Positions 48,007 through 55,788 of a stretch of 55,788 nucleotides of DNA are shown one piece after another (position 1 is the stretch's first letter; the number at the start of each line of letters is the position of its first letter). The notes under the pieces are model-generated. The model had not been told where the DNA came from. It worked only from the letters and a program-made list of their open reading frames with translations, and made no database searches. A program made the position numbers and the translations under genes. The stretch is from a virus: IMG/VR virus record IMGVR_UViG_3300027996_000041, positions 1-55,788 of that record. One strand, 5' to 3'.

Positions 48007-49830
48007 CTATTCTTTAATTCTAACCTTTATGTCTGTCTGTGGGAATCTTATTTGGAACATGGAATCGTACTCTGCGAATAAAGCGAAATCTTCAGTTAAA
48101 TTTATTTGTAGTGTTGAGTTATCTAATATGTCTTGGACCGTAACATTAGATGAATATGGTGAACCCGTTTTATTATATATCTTGAAGTCTGTAACGTTTA
48201 AAACCCCAGCAACATTATTTATGTTTTCGACCAATTGTGATAGGTATATATTGTCACCCATATCCCAATCCTGTACCTTAAAATATTTTTGTACAGAATT
48301 TATTACCCCTACTACAACTTCACCCTTTGGGAAAGCTTTGTCTATAAAAATATCTATTTCAAACCCTAAATCAAAAATCTTACCATCCCTAGTTAAAACA
48401 TAGTCATTAATCATCCTATAATCGGCCAGCCATGAGGCTATATTTTCTTTTAATGTGTTTGAGGACGAGTTGGATAACTTTCCTTGGCTATCTAACCCTA
48501 ATATAGCTATATCTATTTTATTTTGTCTTTCAGATACATTATTTCTAAACGGTATCCCAAACGTACCTGGCATTTTGTCAATTAACACAACATAATCTTT
48601 TAGTGTTACAGCCCTATTTTGTGAAGAAAAATTATATCTAACCATTTTTTTTATTTGTTCGGTGCTTGGTGCATTTGCCCCACCGAAAGCTGGAACTGGG
48701 TTATTAACGGTTAGTGATTGTTCTACTCTTTGATTTATCTGACTACTCGGCCCATTAGCTTTCATGGTATAGGTGCCTTTTGCTGTCAATGTGTTAGCCC
48801 CAACATTTCCGTTTGCTCCACCACCTGTTCTATATCTAATATACATAGTAGTGCCAACTGTAGGTATTTCACCCATAGCTGTTGTGTTTATAAAATCACC
48901 TATCCTTAATGTGAAATTATTGTTAGCGTAAGTTTCTAATGATTCTTGGTCGGCATTACCCGAACCAAAAGTCATTTTACAAAACCCCTTATCGGTATAT
49001 TCTCTAATGAACCTTCTATTTGTGTTAACCCACTTACCTGGCGTGATTGTTGTATTATCTGTTTGTCTTGTTTTATCTTGTGTGAAAATTTTATCTTCCA
49101 TTAAGGAATCCATTTCGTACCAACTTATGTCTGGGTCTGAAAATTGGTTTAGCGTTGGGTTACCTTGTAGGTTAGTGCCTTCTAAAGATACCACCTGTTC
49201 TACAGATATAACATTGTTGTTAGGTAGTACCACCTCTAAAAATGGTATAGCGTCAGCTTCTGATATAATTTTTTTATAAACATTTGTAACCCCAGCAACA
49301 ACAAACTCTCTTTTAACTAACCGATACCCAACTAGTGTTCCATTATTATTTAAGTTTGGTAGTATTAGCCTGTTAGCGATACCACCAACACTTAGTGGTT
49401 CACTAAAGTCAATATCATCAAGTGTTTCAAAACTTTGCCCGCCACCCAAAACTTGTGCTCCATATTTTAATTTTGGTGCATATCTTATGTCAAATGTATC
49501 CCCAGCCGCGGGAACGTTTACAGAAAAATCTACTATAGATACTGAGGGTCTTTTTCCCGGTACATTTAAACCTAATGTTCTGGCTATATTTAGTATTGAT
49601 TTTCTTTCTTGTGCAAAATCTAATTGTGTTTCTTGGAACATTCTATCAGTGTTAAACGATAACATGTCCGATACTGCCGCATTTAACTCTATTAACATTG
49701 TACCAATAGAGGCGTCATTAAAGTCCTGGAATGTTTCTGGGTAATATTTTTTAACAAAATTAAACAATTCTGTTCTTACATCTGAGAAATTTCTAGCGAA
49801 GTAATTAATTTTTTTGTTTGTTGCTGCCAT
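48007..49830 (-). CDS. 6: baseplate wedge subunit gp6 (Baseplate_J-like)
   Basis: 607 residues. The N-terminus matches gp6 of T4-like phages: KKINYFARNFSDVRTELFN followed by FVKKYYPETFQDFNDASIG, then MLIELNAAVSDMLSFNTDRM, ETQLDFAQERKSILNIARTL. The middle contains GKWVNTNRRFIREYTDKGFC and the J-domain RYRTGGGANGNVGANTL (about 340). In T4, gp6 links the inner baseplate and is needed for its hexagon-to-star change. Gene order gp25-gp6 is the classical one. Confidence 0.88.
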   Translation of the reverse strand: MAATNKKINYFARNFSDVRTELFNFVKKYYPETFQDFNDASIGTMLIELNAAVSDMLSFNTDRMFQETQLDFAQERKSILNIARTLGLNVPGKRPSVSIVDFSVNVPAAGDTFDIRYAPKLKYGAQVLGGGQSFETLDDIDFSEPLSVGGIANRLILPNLNNNGTLVGYRLVKREFVVAGVTNVYKKIISEADAIPFLEVVLPNNNVISVEQVVSLEGTNLQGNPTLNQFSDPDISWYEMDSLMEDKIFTQDKTRQTDNTTITPGKWVNTNRRFIREYTDKGFCKMTFGSGNADQESLETYANNNFTLRIGDFINTTAMGEIPTVGTTMYIRYRTGGGANGNVGANTLTAKGTYTMKANGPSSQINQRVEQSLTVNNPVPAFGGANAPSTEQIKKMVRYNFSSQNRAVTLKDYVVLIDKMPGTFGIPFRNNVSERQNKIDIAILGLDSQGKLSNSSSNTLKENIASWLADYRMINDYVLTRDGKIFDLGFEIDIFIDKAFPKGEVVVGVINSVQKYFKVQDWDMGDNIYLSQLVENINNVAGVLNVTDFKIYNKTGSPYSSNVTVQDILDNSTLQINLTEDFALFAEYDSMFQIRFPQTDIKVRIKE

Positions 49831-49831
49831 T

Positions 49832-50215
49832 TTATAATTCTATTTCTATAAAATCAGTACCAGCGAAAGCGGATGCGGTGACTTTATAGTCTAATCTGAC
49901 TATTGCCGCTTTTTCGTTCCTCTCTGACTTGGTTACTGTTATTTCTAATATTGTTAGGTTTGGTATAAACTCTTTTATTGCTACCTCTATTTCTGATTGT
50001 ATGGATTTATGAATTATACCATCGTTCTGTTCAAAAATATATTGCCTTAAATTAACGCCAAAAGATGGTAAATAAAGTCTTTGTCTTTTTTGTGTTAATA
50101 AAAGATGTAGTAAATCGGATTTAATTGCACGTTTACTTGTCTTTTCCATTTTTAAAAACTTACCTTTTGGGTCTTCCTCAAATGGGAATGATATATTTAA
50201 GTATTTTTCAGCCAT
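49832..50215 (-). CDS. 25: baseplate wedge subunit gp25 (GPW/gp25 family)
   Basis: 127 residues (T4 gp25: 132). Characteristic pattern: SFPFEEDPKGKFLKMEKTSKRAIKSDLLHLLLTQKRQRLY in several parts, LPSFGVNLRQYIFEQ (about residues 64-78), SEIEVAIKEFIP and RLDYKVTAS near the C-terminus. It is a component of the wedge around the hub, with the lysozyme-like fold. First gene of the leftward tail block; the ATATTTAT element precedes its ATG. Confidence 0.88.
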   Translation of the reverse strand: MAEKYLNISFPFEEDPKGKFLKMEKTSKRAIKSDLLHLLLTQKRQRLYLPSFGVNLRQYIFEQNDGIIHKSIQSEIEVAIKEFIPNLTILEITVTKSERNEKAAIVRLDYKVTASAFAGTDFIEIEL

Positions 50216-50227
50216 TTCTTTTTATTA

Positions 50228-50235
50228 ATAAATAT
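50228..50235 (-). promoter_or_regulatory. ATATTTAT operon-head element of the tail block
   Basis: Minus strand GAATATTTATTAATAAAAAG, ending 12 bases before the ATG of gp25 at 50215; this would be the main promoter of the late tail operon. Confidence 0.45.
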
Positions 50236-50283
50236 TCAACTATATAATTTATACTAAAAATATAAAATGTAAATTTTTAGCAT

Positions 50284-50307
50284 AAAAAAAGCTTCCGTAG
50301 AAGCTTT
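50284..50307 (-). terminator. Rho-independent terminator after RNR gene
   Basis: Minus strand AAAGCTTC-TACG-GAAGC followed by seven T (50290-50284): a stem with a 4-base loop just beyond the RNR stop, isolating it from the tail block. Confidence 0.88.
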
Positions 50308-50327
50308 AATTATTATTTAACATTTTT

Positions 50328-52232
50328 TTATGTTTTTGTACCCTCTACTTTATCAATACTAGATAAGTCTATATCTATTTCACACGCTCCGCCTGCACAA
50401 GCAAGCTCACCACTTAAGTCGGTGTTGTCTTCTGTTTCCACAATTTTACTTAAGTCTATGTCCATCAATGAATTCATCATTTCTAGATATTTTTCTTTTT
50501 TAATATCTTCGAATGGTGCTTGAACGTATGACCCACCATCGTAAGGTAATACAGATAAACCATTATAAGATTTACGATTTTCCCACATCCATTCACCCGC
50601 TAAGTCCCAATCATCTTCTTTTAATGAAATTGTGGCTGAAACATTGTGTGTGTTAGAACCTTTTCTATGACCTGGATTTACCCATTCTTTTGAAACTTTC
50701 TTGATTCTTTCTAATAACTCAAAAGGTGATTCCGTTCTTAATATAGCTCCCTCTGGTGATTTTTGTGGTATTTCAATAACAGCAGTATCGTGTGGTCTAT
50801 AATATTCATCCTGAACTAATTCTGGGTGTGATTGGGATAGGTACTTGTACATAGACTCATTTTTTCCAACTCTAATTCTTCTAATGTAATAATCATTGTG
50901 CCAAGCATGTATTCCTGATGATGTCCCTAAAGTTAAAGATGTTGTTCCTGCTGGTTTAACTGTTGTACATCTAGCCGCTGAGTTTATGTTTATTAATTTA
51001 GCAACCCTATTATTTTCTCTTTTTACTAAGCTAGCCGCTTTACCCATATCATACCCTAAAACAGTACCACTACCAATACCTGTCATAGACACACCAATTA
51101 AAGCGTCTTTCTCTGTTGTTTCTCTCCATTCTTCTCTAAGATAATGAAAGTCTGTGTAACCAGCTTGTAAAGTACCAATAAATGCTGCCCCTTTAACTCT
51201 TTCGTTTAAGTCTTCTTGACTCTCAATGTCTGAAGCGTTTACCTCACATAAATTACAGAATTGGAATGGTCTTAGTGCGATTTCACAACATGGGTTTGTG
51301 CCCCAATCTTTATCGTTTGAGAAATAAATACCTGGTTCACCAGCTCCAGATAACTCAACGCGTTTCCACACATCCAAAAAGAATTCTTTCGTTACTTTGT
51401 GTCTCATTAAAACTGCTGAATTATTAGCTCTACCTCTTTGTGAGTTAAGTTCCCACCAATTACCGGCTTTACAAGAAATCATTTCATCATCATCGGCTGA
51501 AAATAAAGATATTAAAGCTGCTCTACGTATACCACCAGCCAATACAGCGTCAGCGATATAACAAACGATATCGTGTGTCTCTATTGTTGATAAGTTATTA
51601 CCATCTTCTTTTTGACTTAGTATCCCCTCTATTTTAAGTAAACATTCTTTAAGTGGTTGTGGTCCTGGTGCTTTACCCCCAGATGTTACTAACATAGCTC
51701 CCTTTGGTCTGATGTCAGAAAAATCAAACTCTATTGTAGAACTTCTTTTATCTCCAATATATGATTTCATTAATACCTTGATTGCGTCAGCCCAACCCTC
51801 TATCGAGTCACCAATCAAAAATCTTTTTTTCCTTTTTTCATATGGTTTATTGATTGGTGGTAAATGAGCTACGTGGTGTTTTTGTACTGAGTACCCAACA
51901 CCTGTTCCACCTAAAAGTAAAAACATTGTTTCACTAAAAGCTTCAACACTGTCTATAGGTAGATAAGCACAATTATAAACTCTATTTGGTGATATCTCAA
52001 TTGGTTTACCACCGAATTGCATTGACCTCATAGAGGGTAGTATTTTTTTATCGTAAACTAGTTGGTACACCGTGTTTATTTCATCTTTAAGTTTTGGGTA
52101 CCTCTTGATGTGCATGTTTTTATTACGGGTAACCAATTCATCCCAGCTCTCTCTTCTTTGTAGTTCTGGTAGGTACTTAGCGTACTTCATGTAGACAGTA
52201 ATGTCTGATAGAATCTTATTAGATAGTTCCAT
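50328..52232 (-). CDS. ribonucleoside-triphosphate reductase, adenosylcobalamin-dependent (class II)
   Basis: 634 residues. The class II monomeric RTPR pattern is complete: VYNCAYLPID (first redox Cys), GGTGVGYSVQ, NPCCEIALRPFQFCNLCEVN with two Cys 11 residues apart as in the Lactobacillus enzyme, KPAGTTSLTLGTSSGIHAWH, and a C-terminal CAGGAC pair. It reduces NTPs to dNTPs using adenosylcobalamin as radical source, without oxygen. It supplies dNTPs for replication and is unlike T4's class I NrdAB. It is flanked by a terminator downstream and the helicase upstream. Confidence 0.92.
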   Translation of the reverse strand: MELSNKILSDITVYMKYAKYLPELQRRESWDELVTRNKNMHIKRYPKLKDEINTVYQLVYDKKILPSMRSMQFGGKPIEISPNRVYNCAYLPIDSVEAFSETMFLLLGGTGVGYSVQKHHVAHLPPINKPYEKRKKRFLIGDSIEGWADAIKVLMKSYIGDKRSSTIEFDFSDIRPKGAMLVTSGGKAPGPQPLKECLLKIEGILSQKEDGNNLSTIETHDIVCYIADAVLAGGIRRAALISLFSADDDEMISCKAGNWWELNSQRGRANNSAVLMRHKVTKEFFLDVWKRVELSGAGEPGIYFSNDKDWGTNPCCEIALRPFQFCNLCEVNASDIESQEDLNERVKGAAFIGTLQAGYTDFHYLREEWRETTEKDALIGVSMTGIGSGTVLGYDMGKAASLVKRENNRVAKLININSAARCTTVKPAGTTSLTLGTSSGIHAWHNDYYIRRIRVGKNESMYKYLSQSHPELVQDEYYRPHDTAVIEIPQKSPEGAILRTESPFELLERIKKVSKEWVNPGHRKGSNTHNVSATISLKEDDWDLAGEWMWENRKSYNGLSVLPYDGGSYVQAPFEDIKKEKYLEMMNSLMDIDLSKIVETEDNTDLSGELACAGGACEIDIDLSSIDKVEGTKT

Positions 52233-52260
52233 TTTTATTTATTTTTTTTTAAATTTGTTA

Positions 52261-53664
52261 TTAATTTTGTTCAGAACTACTTTGTTCTCTTCTTAATTTA
52301 GCTATTTTTAATCGTTCTTTAGTGTTTTCCTCTTTTCTAACTTCAACTTTCTTTTCGTAACCTAAAAAAGTATCTGAAGTATCTGTGTCAATATACACCG
52401 TACCATTATTAAATGTACAATCCTCAAAAACAACCCCATCCTTACCGAATCTTGATTTTAGGACTGCTATTGTCGCTCTATTACCTTCTTTTTGTGATAA
52501 TGTTCTAGCTACTGACATTATAAAGTGTCCAATCTGAGCCTTCTTTATAGAACCACCCATTTGGTCTCCCGTTACTACATCTGAAGATATGGAACTTCTA
52601 TTTCCTTGTACAGCTGTCCACCCAACCATATTGTATTCAGTTAACATAGATTCAAAACCTCTCATTACATTACCTTCACCCGACCATTCATCGTTATATA
52701 TTCTAGCTGATTCAACACAGTCAATATAATCTAACACAACCATGTCAGGTTTAAACCCAGTTGAGATTAGGTGTCTAATGTATGTCTTTATGTGGTTTAC
52801 TGTAACACCTTCAGATGAAAATTTCCTTAACACTAAATCATTTTCTTTATTGTTTGTTTTTTCTTTTATAACTTCAATAACTTTTTCTTTGTCATCAGAT
52901 AAAGAATTTAACTCAATACCACTCCAACACGCCGCGTGTTTTCTTTTTATTACATCTGGTCTATCTTCAAAAACAATCTGTAAAACATTATACCCAGCGT
53001 TGTAAGCCGTGTTTGCCATTTTAGTTAGTATTGTTGTTTTACCAACACCATATGGTGCTAATACAACACCTAACTCTCCTCTTGATAGTCCACCGTCAGT
53101 TAGATTGTCTATACCACTTATACCCGTAGGTATTGGGTGTCTGAAATCCTCTTCTAGAACTGTGTCCCAACCTTCACTTATAGATGTTCCATCATCTTTT
53201 TCAGCTCCAACAGATAAAGCTTCTTTCATGATATCAGCACACTCCTCATATCTACCAAACTCACCATTATCGATTATTTTAGATATCTTATCGTTTGCTT
53301 TTTTAAGTTCTTGTTGTCTACAAAAATTTAAAGATTCTTTTTGTACATATTCCCAATCACCTACCTCTATCTTTTTAATTTCTTTGGTTATTTCAAAGAC
53401 GTAATCTTGTGTTATTTTATCTTTTATTTCTACCTTTAAAATAGTCTCTAGTGTGTCCCAAGCTGGTACCTTTTCGAATGTTTCAAAATAGTCTTTTACT
53501 GTCGCTATAATAAGTCTGAAATATTCATTATCAAAATATTTTGCGTGTACAATATCTATAATTCTATCAGCAAAATTTCTATTAGCTGGATGTAGTATTT
53601 GGTTTATGAACTCTGTCTGAAATCTATACCCTAGATATCCTAGAGTTGTAACTTTTTTACTCAT
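52261..53664 (-). CDS. 41: replicative DNA helicase, gp41/DnaB-like
   Basis: 467 residues (T4 gp41: 475). N-terminal helical domain, then PIPTGISGIDNLTDGGLSRGE and the Walker A LAPYGVGKTTILTKMAN (about residues 200-216), followed by LQIVFEDRP, and Walker B MVVLDYIDCV (about 313). The conserved Q/R motifs GWTAVQGNRSS and GQMG-like DQMGGSIKKAQIG are present. It unwinds the parental strands as a hexamer and works with primase gp61. The RNR lies downstream and unknown/FEN genes upstream. Confidence 0.92.
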   Translation of the reverse strand: MSKKVTTLGYLGYRFQTEFINQILHPANRNFADRIIDIVHAKYFDNEYFRLIIATVKDYFETFEKVPAWDTLETILKVEIKDKITQDYVFEITKEIKKIEVGDWEYVQKESLNFCRQQELKKANDKISKIIDNGEFGRYEECADIMKEALSVGAEKDDGTSISEGWDTVLEEDFRHPIPTGISGIDNLTDGGLSRGELGVVLAPYGVGKTTILTKMANTAYNAGYNVLQIVFEDRPDVIKRKHAACWSGIELNSLSDDKEKVIEVIKEKTNNKENDLVLRKFSSEGVTVNHIKTYIRHLISTGFKPDMVVLDYIDCVESARIYNDEWSGEGNVMRGFESMLTEYNMVGWTAVQGNRSSISSDVVTGDQMGGSIKKAQIGHFIMSVARTLSQKEGNRATIAVLKSRFGKDGVVFEDCTFNNGTVYIDTDTSDTFLGYEKKVEVRKEENTKERLKIAKLRREQSSSEQN

Positions 53665-53699
53665 ATAAATTAAGTTTTGATTTAATAATAAATAGATAT

Positions 53700-54137
53700 T
53701 TATAATACGATTCCGCTATATTCCACAGTAAAATTTTGTAAATAAAATGTTTCTTGTATTTCCTTAATTATAGAGGGGATTATCTTTCTTACATCCACCG
53801 AATATCTAACTCTTTGTGGATAAACATTACCCGTAAACCTTTTTTTGATTATAGTTCTTTCGTCCATTTTAATTTCAAAATCAAAAACATCCTCATTGTC
53901 ATATATATTTTCCACCATAATGTCTTCCTGTAATTGTTTTCTATATGGATTATAACTGTTGTACATATATTCGTATGTTTTATTTTTTAAATCTTTCTGT
54001 ATTAATCTAACACACTCTTCAGCACATTCAGTTAAATCAACAGACCTAAGTACCTTTGGGTTAAAATGTTTAACTGAGAAGTACCTTTGACAAATAATAT
54101 TGCCGTTTATGCTAAGTATAAATTCAAATTTTTTCAT
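53700..54137 (-). CDS. hypothetical protein in the replication block
   Basis: 145 residues, beta-rich start (KKFEFILSINGNIICQRYFS), a helix with Cys (TECAEECVRLI), a second similar beta section (DFEIKMDERTIIKKRF). The two halves look alike (both with an N-terminal F-E-x(I/F) strand and a following R-Y-F/RYSV), so an internal duplication is possible. No family identified. The ATG overlaps the flap nuclease stop (AATGA). Confidence 0.6.
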   Translation of the reverse strand: MKKFEFILSINGNIICQRYFSVKHFNPKVLRSVDLTECAEECVRLIQKDLKNKTYEYMYNSYNPYRKQLQEDIMVENIYDNEDVFDFEIKMDERTIIKKRFTGNVYPQRVRYSVDVRKIIPSIIKEIQETFYLQNFTVEYSGIVL

Positions 54138-55162
54138 TTTTTTTGTTTTTTAAAGTTTATTTTTTCTTTTTTTGCTAGTTTGATAAATGGTTCCATGAAA
54201 TTTAAGTAACCATTTTCACCACCTGGTAGAACGTACATGACACCGTCTTCAATCATCATTTTTAAAACATTCTTAGTATCTCTGCCACTTGGGTCTATGG
54301 GTAAGTCTATTAAATATTTTACATTATCTGTAGCCTCTTCGGTTAATAAAGGGTTATTTAAGTCTATTATTTTTTTATTTATTTCATAAAGTGGTCCTCT
54401 ATGTCTACCTCTTGTTTTGCCTTCTATTATATTTGTTAACACCTTAAGTGGTGTTTCCCTTTCTTCTTGTATTTTTTTACTTGACTCAATAATCTCTTCT
54501 AATGTAACTTTCCTTTCTTTTAGTTGTGGAAAATGTTTTAATAATGTATTTTCTGTAACACCGTCAACACCCTTTATAAAGTCACTTTTACACCCTTCAA
54601 TAATTTTTATTAACCCAGCGTTTGTGTAATGGTGTTGGAAATACCAATGGTAGTTGCCTATACCTACTATCACTTTTTTGTCGGCTAAGAAAAGTGTCAC
54701 CTCTTCATTTATTAACTGACACATATCTCTGTCGTTAGTGTAAACCACAACGTCTTCATTGTTTTTTTTATTTAAACAATAGAACGCTATTAAATCGTCT
54801 GACTCAACGTCTGGGTGTTCGTACTGTCTAATAGATAAATCTTCAGCATATTCCTTAACCCTTAGTTTTTGTAATTCATATTCCTTATCGAAAAACCTAG
54901 GTCTATTTCCTTTGTATTCAGGGTAGTAGTCTAATCTAAGGGTTCCACCCCTTTCTCCATCCCAAGTGATAACTACTTTATCTATCTTATGTTCTATAAT
55001 GATTTTTCTTAGTGTACCATAAAAGGCGGATATACCACCTATATGTTTACCTTTATGGAAAACATGTTTAGCACCACTGTAAGAACGTTTCATTAAAACG
55101 TTCCCATCAACGATAAGGGTTTTTGTTTTTTTAGGTTTTCCTCTAGGTGTTCGTAGGCCCAT
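54134..55162 (-). CDS. 5'-3' exonuclease/flap nuclease, T4 RNase H-like
   Basis: 342 residues from the ATG at 55162 (MGLRTPRGK); the frame is open to 55240 but that would overlap the upstream gene by about 100 bases. The FEN fold is shown by LIVDGNVLMKRSYSGAKH (first metal Asp), VVITWDGERGGTLRLDYYPEYKGNRP, HPDVESDDLIAFYCL (acidic metal cluster) and VVVYTNDRDMCQLI. A later IEGCKSDFIKGVDGVTENTL is the helix-hairpin-helix. It removes RNA primers at Okazaki fragments. Confidence 0.9.
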   Translation of the reverse strand: MGLRTPRGKPKKTKTLIVDGNVLMKRSYSGAKHVFHKGKHIGGISAFYGTLRKIIIEHKIDKVVITWDGERGGTLRLDYYPEYKGNRPRFFDKEYELQKLRVKEYAEDLSIRQYEHPDVESDDLIAFYCLNKKNNEDVVVYTNDRDMCQLINEEVTLFLADKKVIVGIGNYHWYFQHHYTNAGLIKIIEGCKSDFIKGVDGVTENTLLKHFPQLKERKVTLEEIIESSKKIQEERETPLKVLTNIIEGKTRGRHRGPLYEINKKIIDLNNPLLTEEATDNVKYLIDLPIDPSGRDTKNVLKMMIEDGVMYVLPGGENGYLNFMEPFIKLAKKEKINFKKQKK

Positions 55163-55394
55163 GTTGGCTAAAATTAAAAGGTCCAACAATCTGTTCTCTT
55201 GCAATATCTTCTTCAGTGGGTTCCAAAACACCCATATCAAGTAATAAATTTATTGCTTCTTGGGGTATTACATCCCCTGATATATATTTTTCTATAGATG
55301 ATTGAATTATATAAAAAGATGCTAACTGGGTTCTTTCGTTATCAATTAACGCCTCTCTATTTAATTCTAATAATCTATTATAATTTACTTTCAT
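55143..55394 (-). CDS. hypothetical small helical protein
   Basis: 83 residues, helical (YNRLLELNREALIDNERTQL and SIEKYISGDVIPQEAINLLL). Ends with GPFNFSQHGPTNT, overlapping the flap nuclease start by 20 bases, with the same local gap to 55408. No family recognised. Confidence 0.6.
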   Translation of the reverse strand: MKVNYNRLLELNREALIDNERTQLASFYIIQSSIEKYISGDVIPQEAINLLLDMGVLEPTEEDIAREQIVGPFNFSQHGPTNT

Positions 55395-55407
55395 TACTTT
55401 TTTTATT

Positions 55408-55788
55408 CTATAAACCTAAAGGTTCTTTTGTTTCGTTAAGATTGAAAGTGTCACCACCCATAACACTTTTCCAATACTCAGCGTACTCTTCTTTGTATTT
55501 ATTGATTGATTCTTTCGTGTCCTCAATATATCCATGAGGTGTTGCAATAATCTTACCATCTTTATACCCCAAACCATTAACATGGTTTTTAAGAATGGAT
55601 ATTTTTGTCTTCGTTGCGAAGGCTACTTTTCTACCATCCTTAGTTGCGTCTAGTTGTGATATTCCAGAGTTCTTTTGGTTACCAAATAAAAACACTAATG
55701 CTGAGTTTAACCAAATAGCTTCACCCCCCTTAGCTTTAATCTTAGGTTGGCCGAAAGGGTTGTCGGGTAATTCTACCCATGGTTGGTT
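55408..55788 (-). CDS. UvsX/RecA-like recombinase, C-terminal part (5' end beyond window)
   Basis: 126 residues are inside the window; the frame is open to the right edge. The sequence QPKIKAKGGEAIWLNSALVF, then LFGNQKNSG, then AFATKTKISILKNHVNGLG and KIIATPHGYI resembles the T4 UvsX part after its L2 region (GGTGVMYSADTVFFIG ... VEKSRT), where RecA-type proteins have G-G-x-A/V...Y/W-S and K-x(4)K. Its position with gp41 and flap nuclease supports this. The Walker motifs are upstream, outside the window, so the call is provisional. Confidence 0.6.
   Translation of the reverse strand, partial: NQPWVELPDNPFGQPKIKAKGGEAIWLNSALVFLFGNQKNSGISQLDATKDGRKVAFATKTKISILKNHVNGLGYKDGKIIATPHGYIEDTKESINKYKEEYAEYWKSVMGGDTFNLNETKEPLGL

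Noticed and set aside
1-55788. tRNA genes, integrase, attachment sites, IS elements
   Set aside because: I looked for clover-leaf ends, tyrosine/serine recombinase motifs and terminal repeats and saw none that could be supported by eye.

Overview
The window looks like part of the genome of a large, AT-rich, T4-like contractile-tailed phage (Caudoviricetes, myovirus morphology) that infects a member of the Bacteroidota, probably a marine flavobacterium. The T4-type core is recognisable from motifs: baseplate gp25 and gp6, recombination nuclease gp46/gp47, replicative helicase gp41, primase gp61, a flap/5' exonuclease like T4 RNase H, and the C-terminal end of a UvsX-like recombinase. The host guess rests on signal peptides ending in ...SFSQ/SYSQ, two perfect matches to the Bacteroidota primary-sigma promoter (TTTG-N19/20-TAnnTTTG), a RpoD-like sigma factor, GCxDPxAxNY repeats familiar from flavobacterial surface proteins, and the absence of obvious Shine-Dalgarno sequences. 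I saw no integrase, tRNA, IS element or CRISPR array.

Layout from left to right; almost everything is on the minus strand. 1-9000: a truncated P-loop kinase, large virion-associated or injected-type proteins (DUF4314/DUF5661-like), a glutaredoxin, and a lysis or membrane cassette (two spanin/holin-like membrane proteins, an amidase-fold protein, a multi-pass membrane protein with octapeptide repeats, a small TM/coiled-coil protein). 9033-10573: a two-gene plus-strand operon whose products share an N-terminal leader with the protein at 4517-4780. 10568-12873: a micro-ORF or small RNA with its own promoter and terminator, the sigma factor and its partner gene, and two unknowns. 12918-24234: recombination, replication and nucleic-acid metabolism (gp46, gp47, P-loop ATPase, DruA/DUF4338-like protein, ParB-like protein, PD-(D/E)XK nuclease, primase, RuvC-like resolvase) with many small unknown genes between. 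24260-50215: one long tail and baseplate block transcribed leftward from gp25 and gp6 through very large cysteine-rich and fibre proteins to a set of paralogous distal tail proteins. 50328-55788: B12-dependent ribonucleotide reductase, helicase, unknown, flap exonuclease, unknown, UvsX-like recombinase.

How it may work together: host sigma-A-type promoters sit directly in front of the phage sigma operon, so that operon could be read early by host polymerase. A different element, ATATTTAT(A/T), lies about 12-16 bases before several operon heads and may be a phage-specific class. The RNR (with glutaredoxin as possible reductant), helicase, primase, flap nuclease, UvsX-like protein and gp46/47 form a replication/recombination set of T4 type. 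The tail block carries several modular, probably extracellular domains (CarbopepD-like, dockerin-like, YadA-head-like, Cys-rich CCESLGY repeats) suited to host-surface binding.

The most interesting candidates for something undescribed are (i) a shared N-terminal leader, M(K/N)I(K/N)xIIREE, with an I-x-E site, which may be a capsid-targeting signal on proteins packaged and injected with the DNA, one of them with a BECR-like nuclease pattern; (ii) a tiny zinc-ribbon ORF (or small RNA) between a perfect host-type promoter and a terminator, broken by one base in a G5 run; (iii) the Cys-rich tail repeats; and (iv) the ATATTTAT operon-head element.
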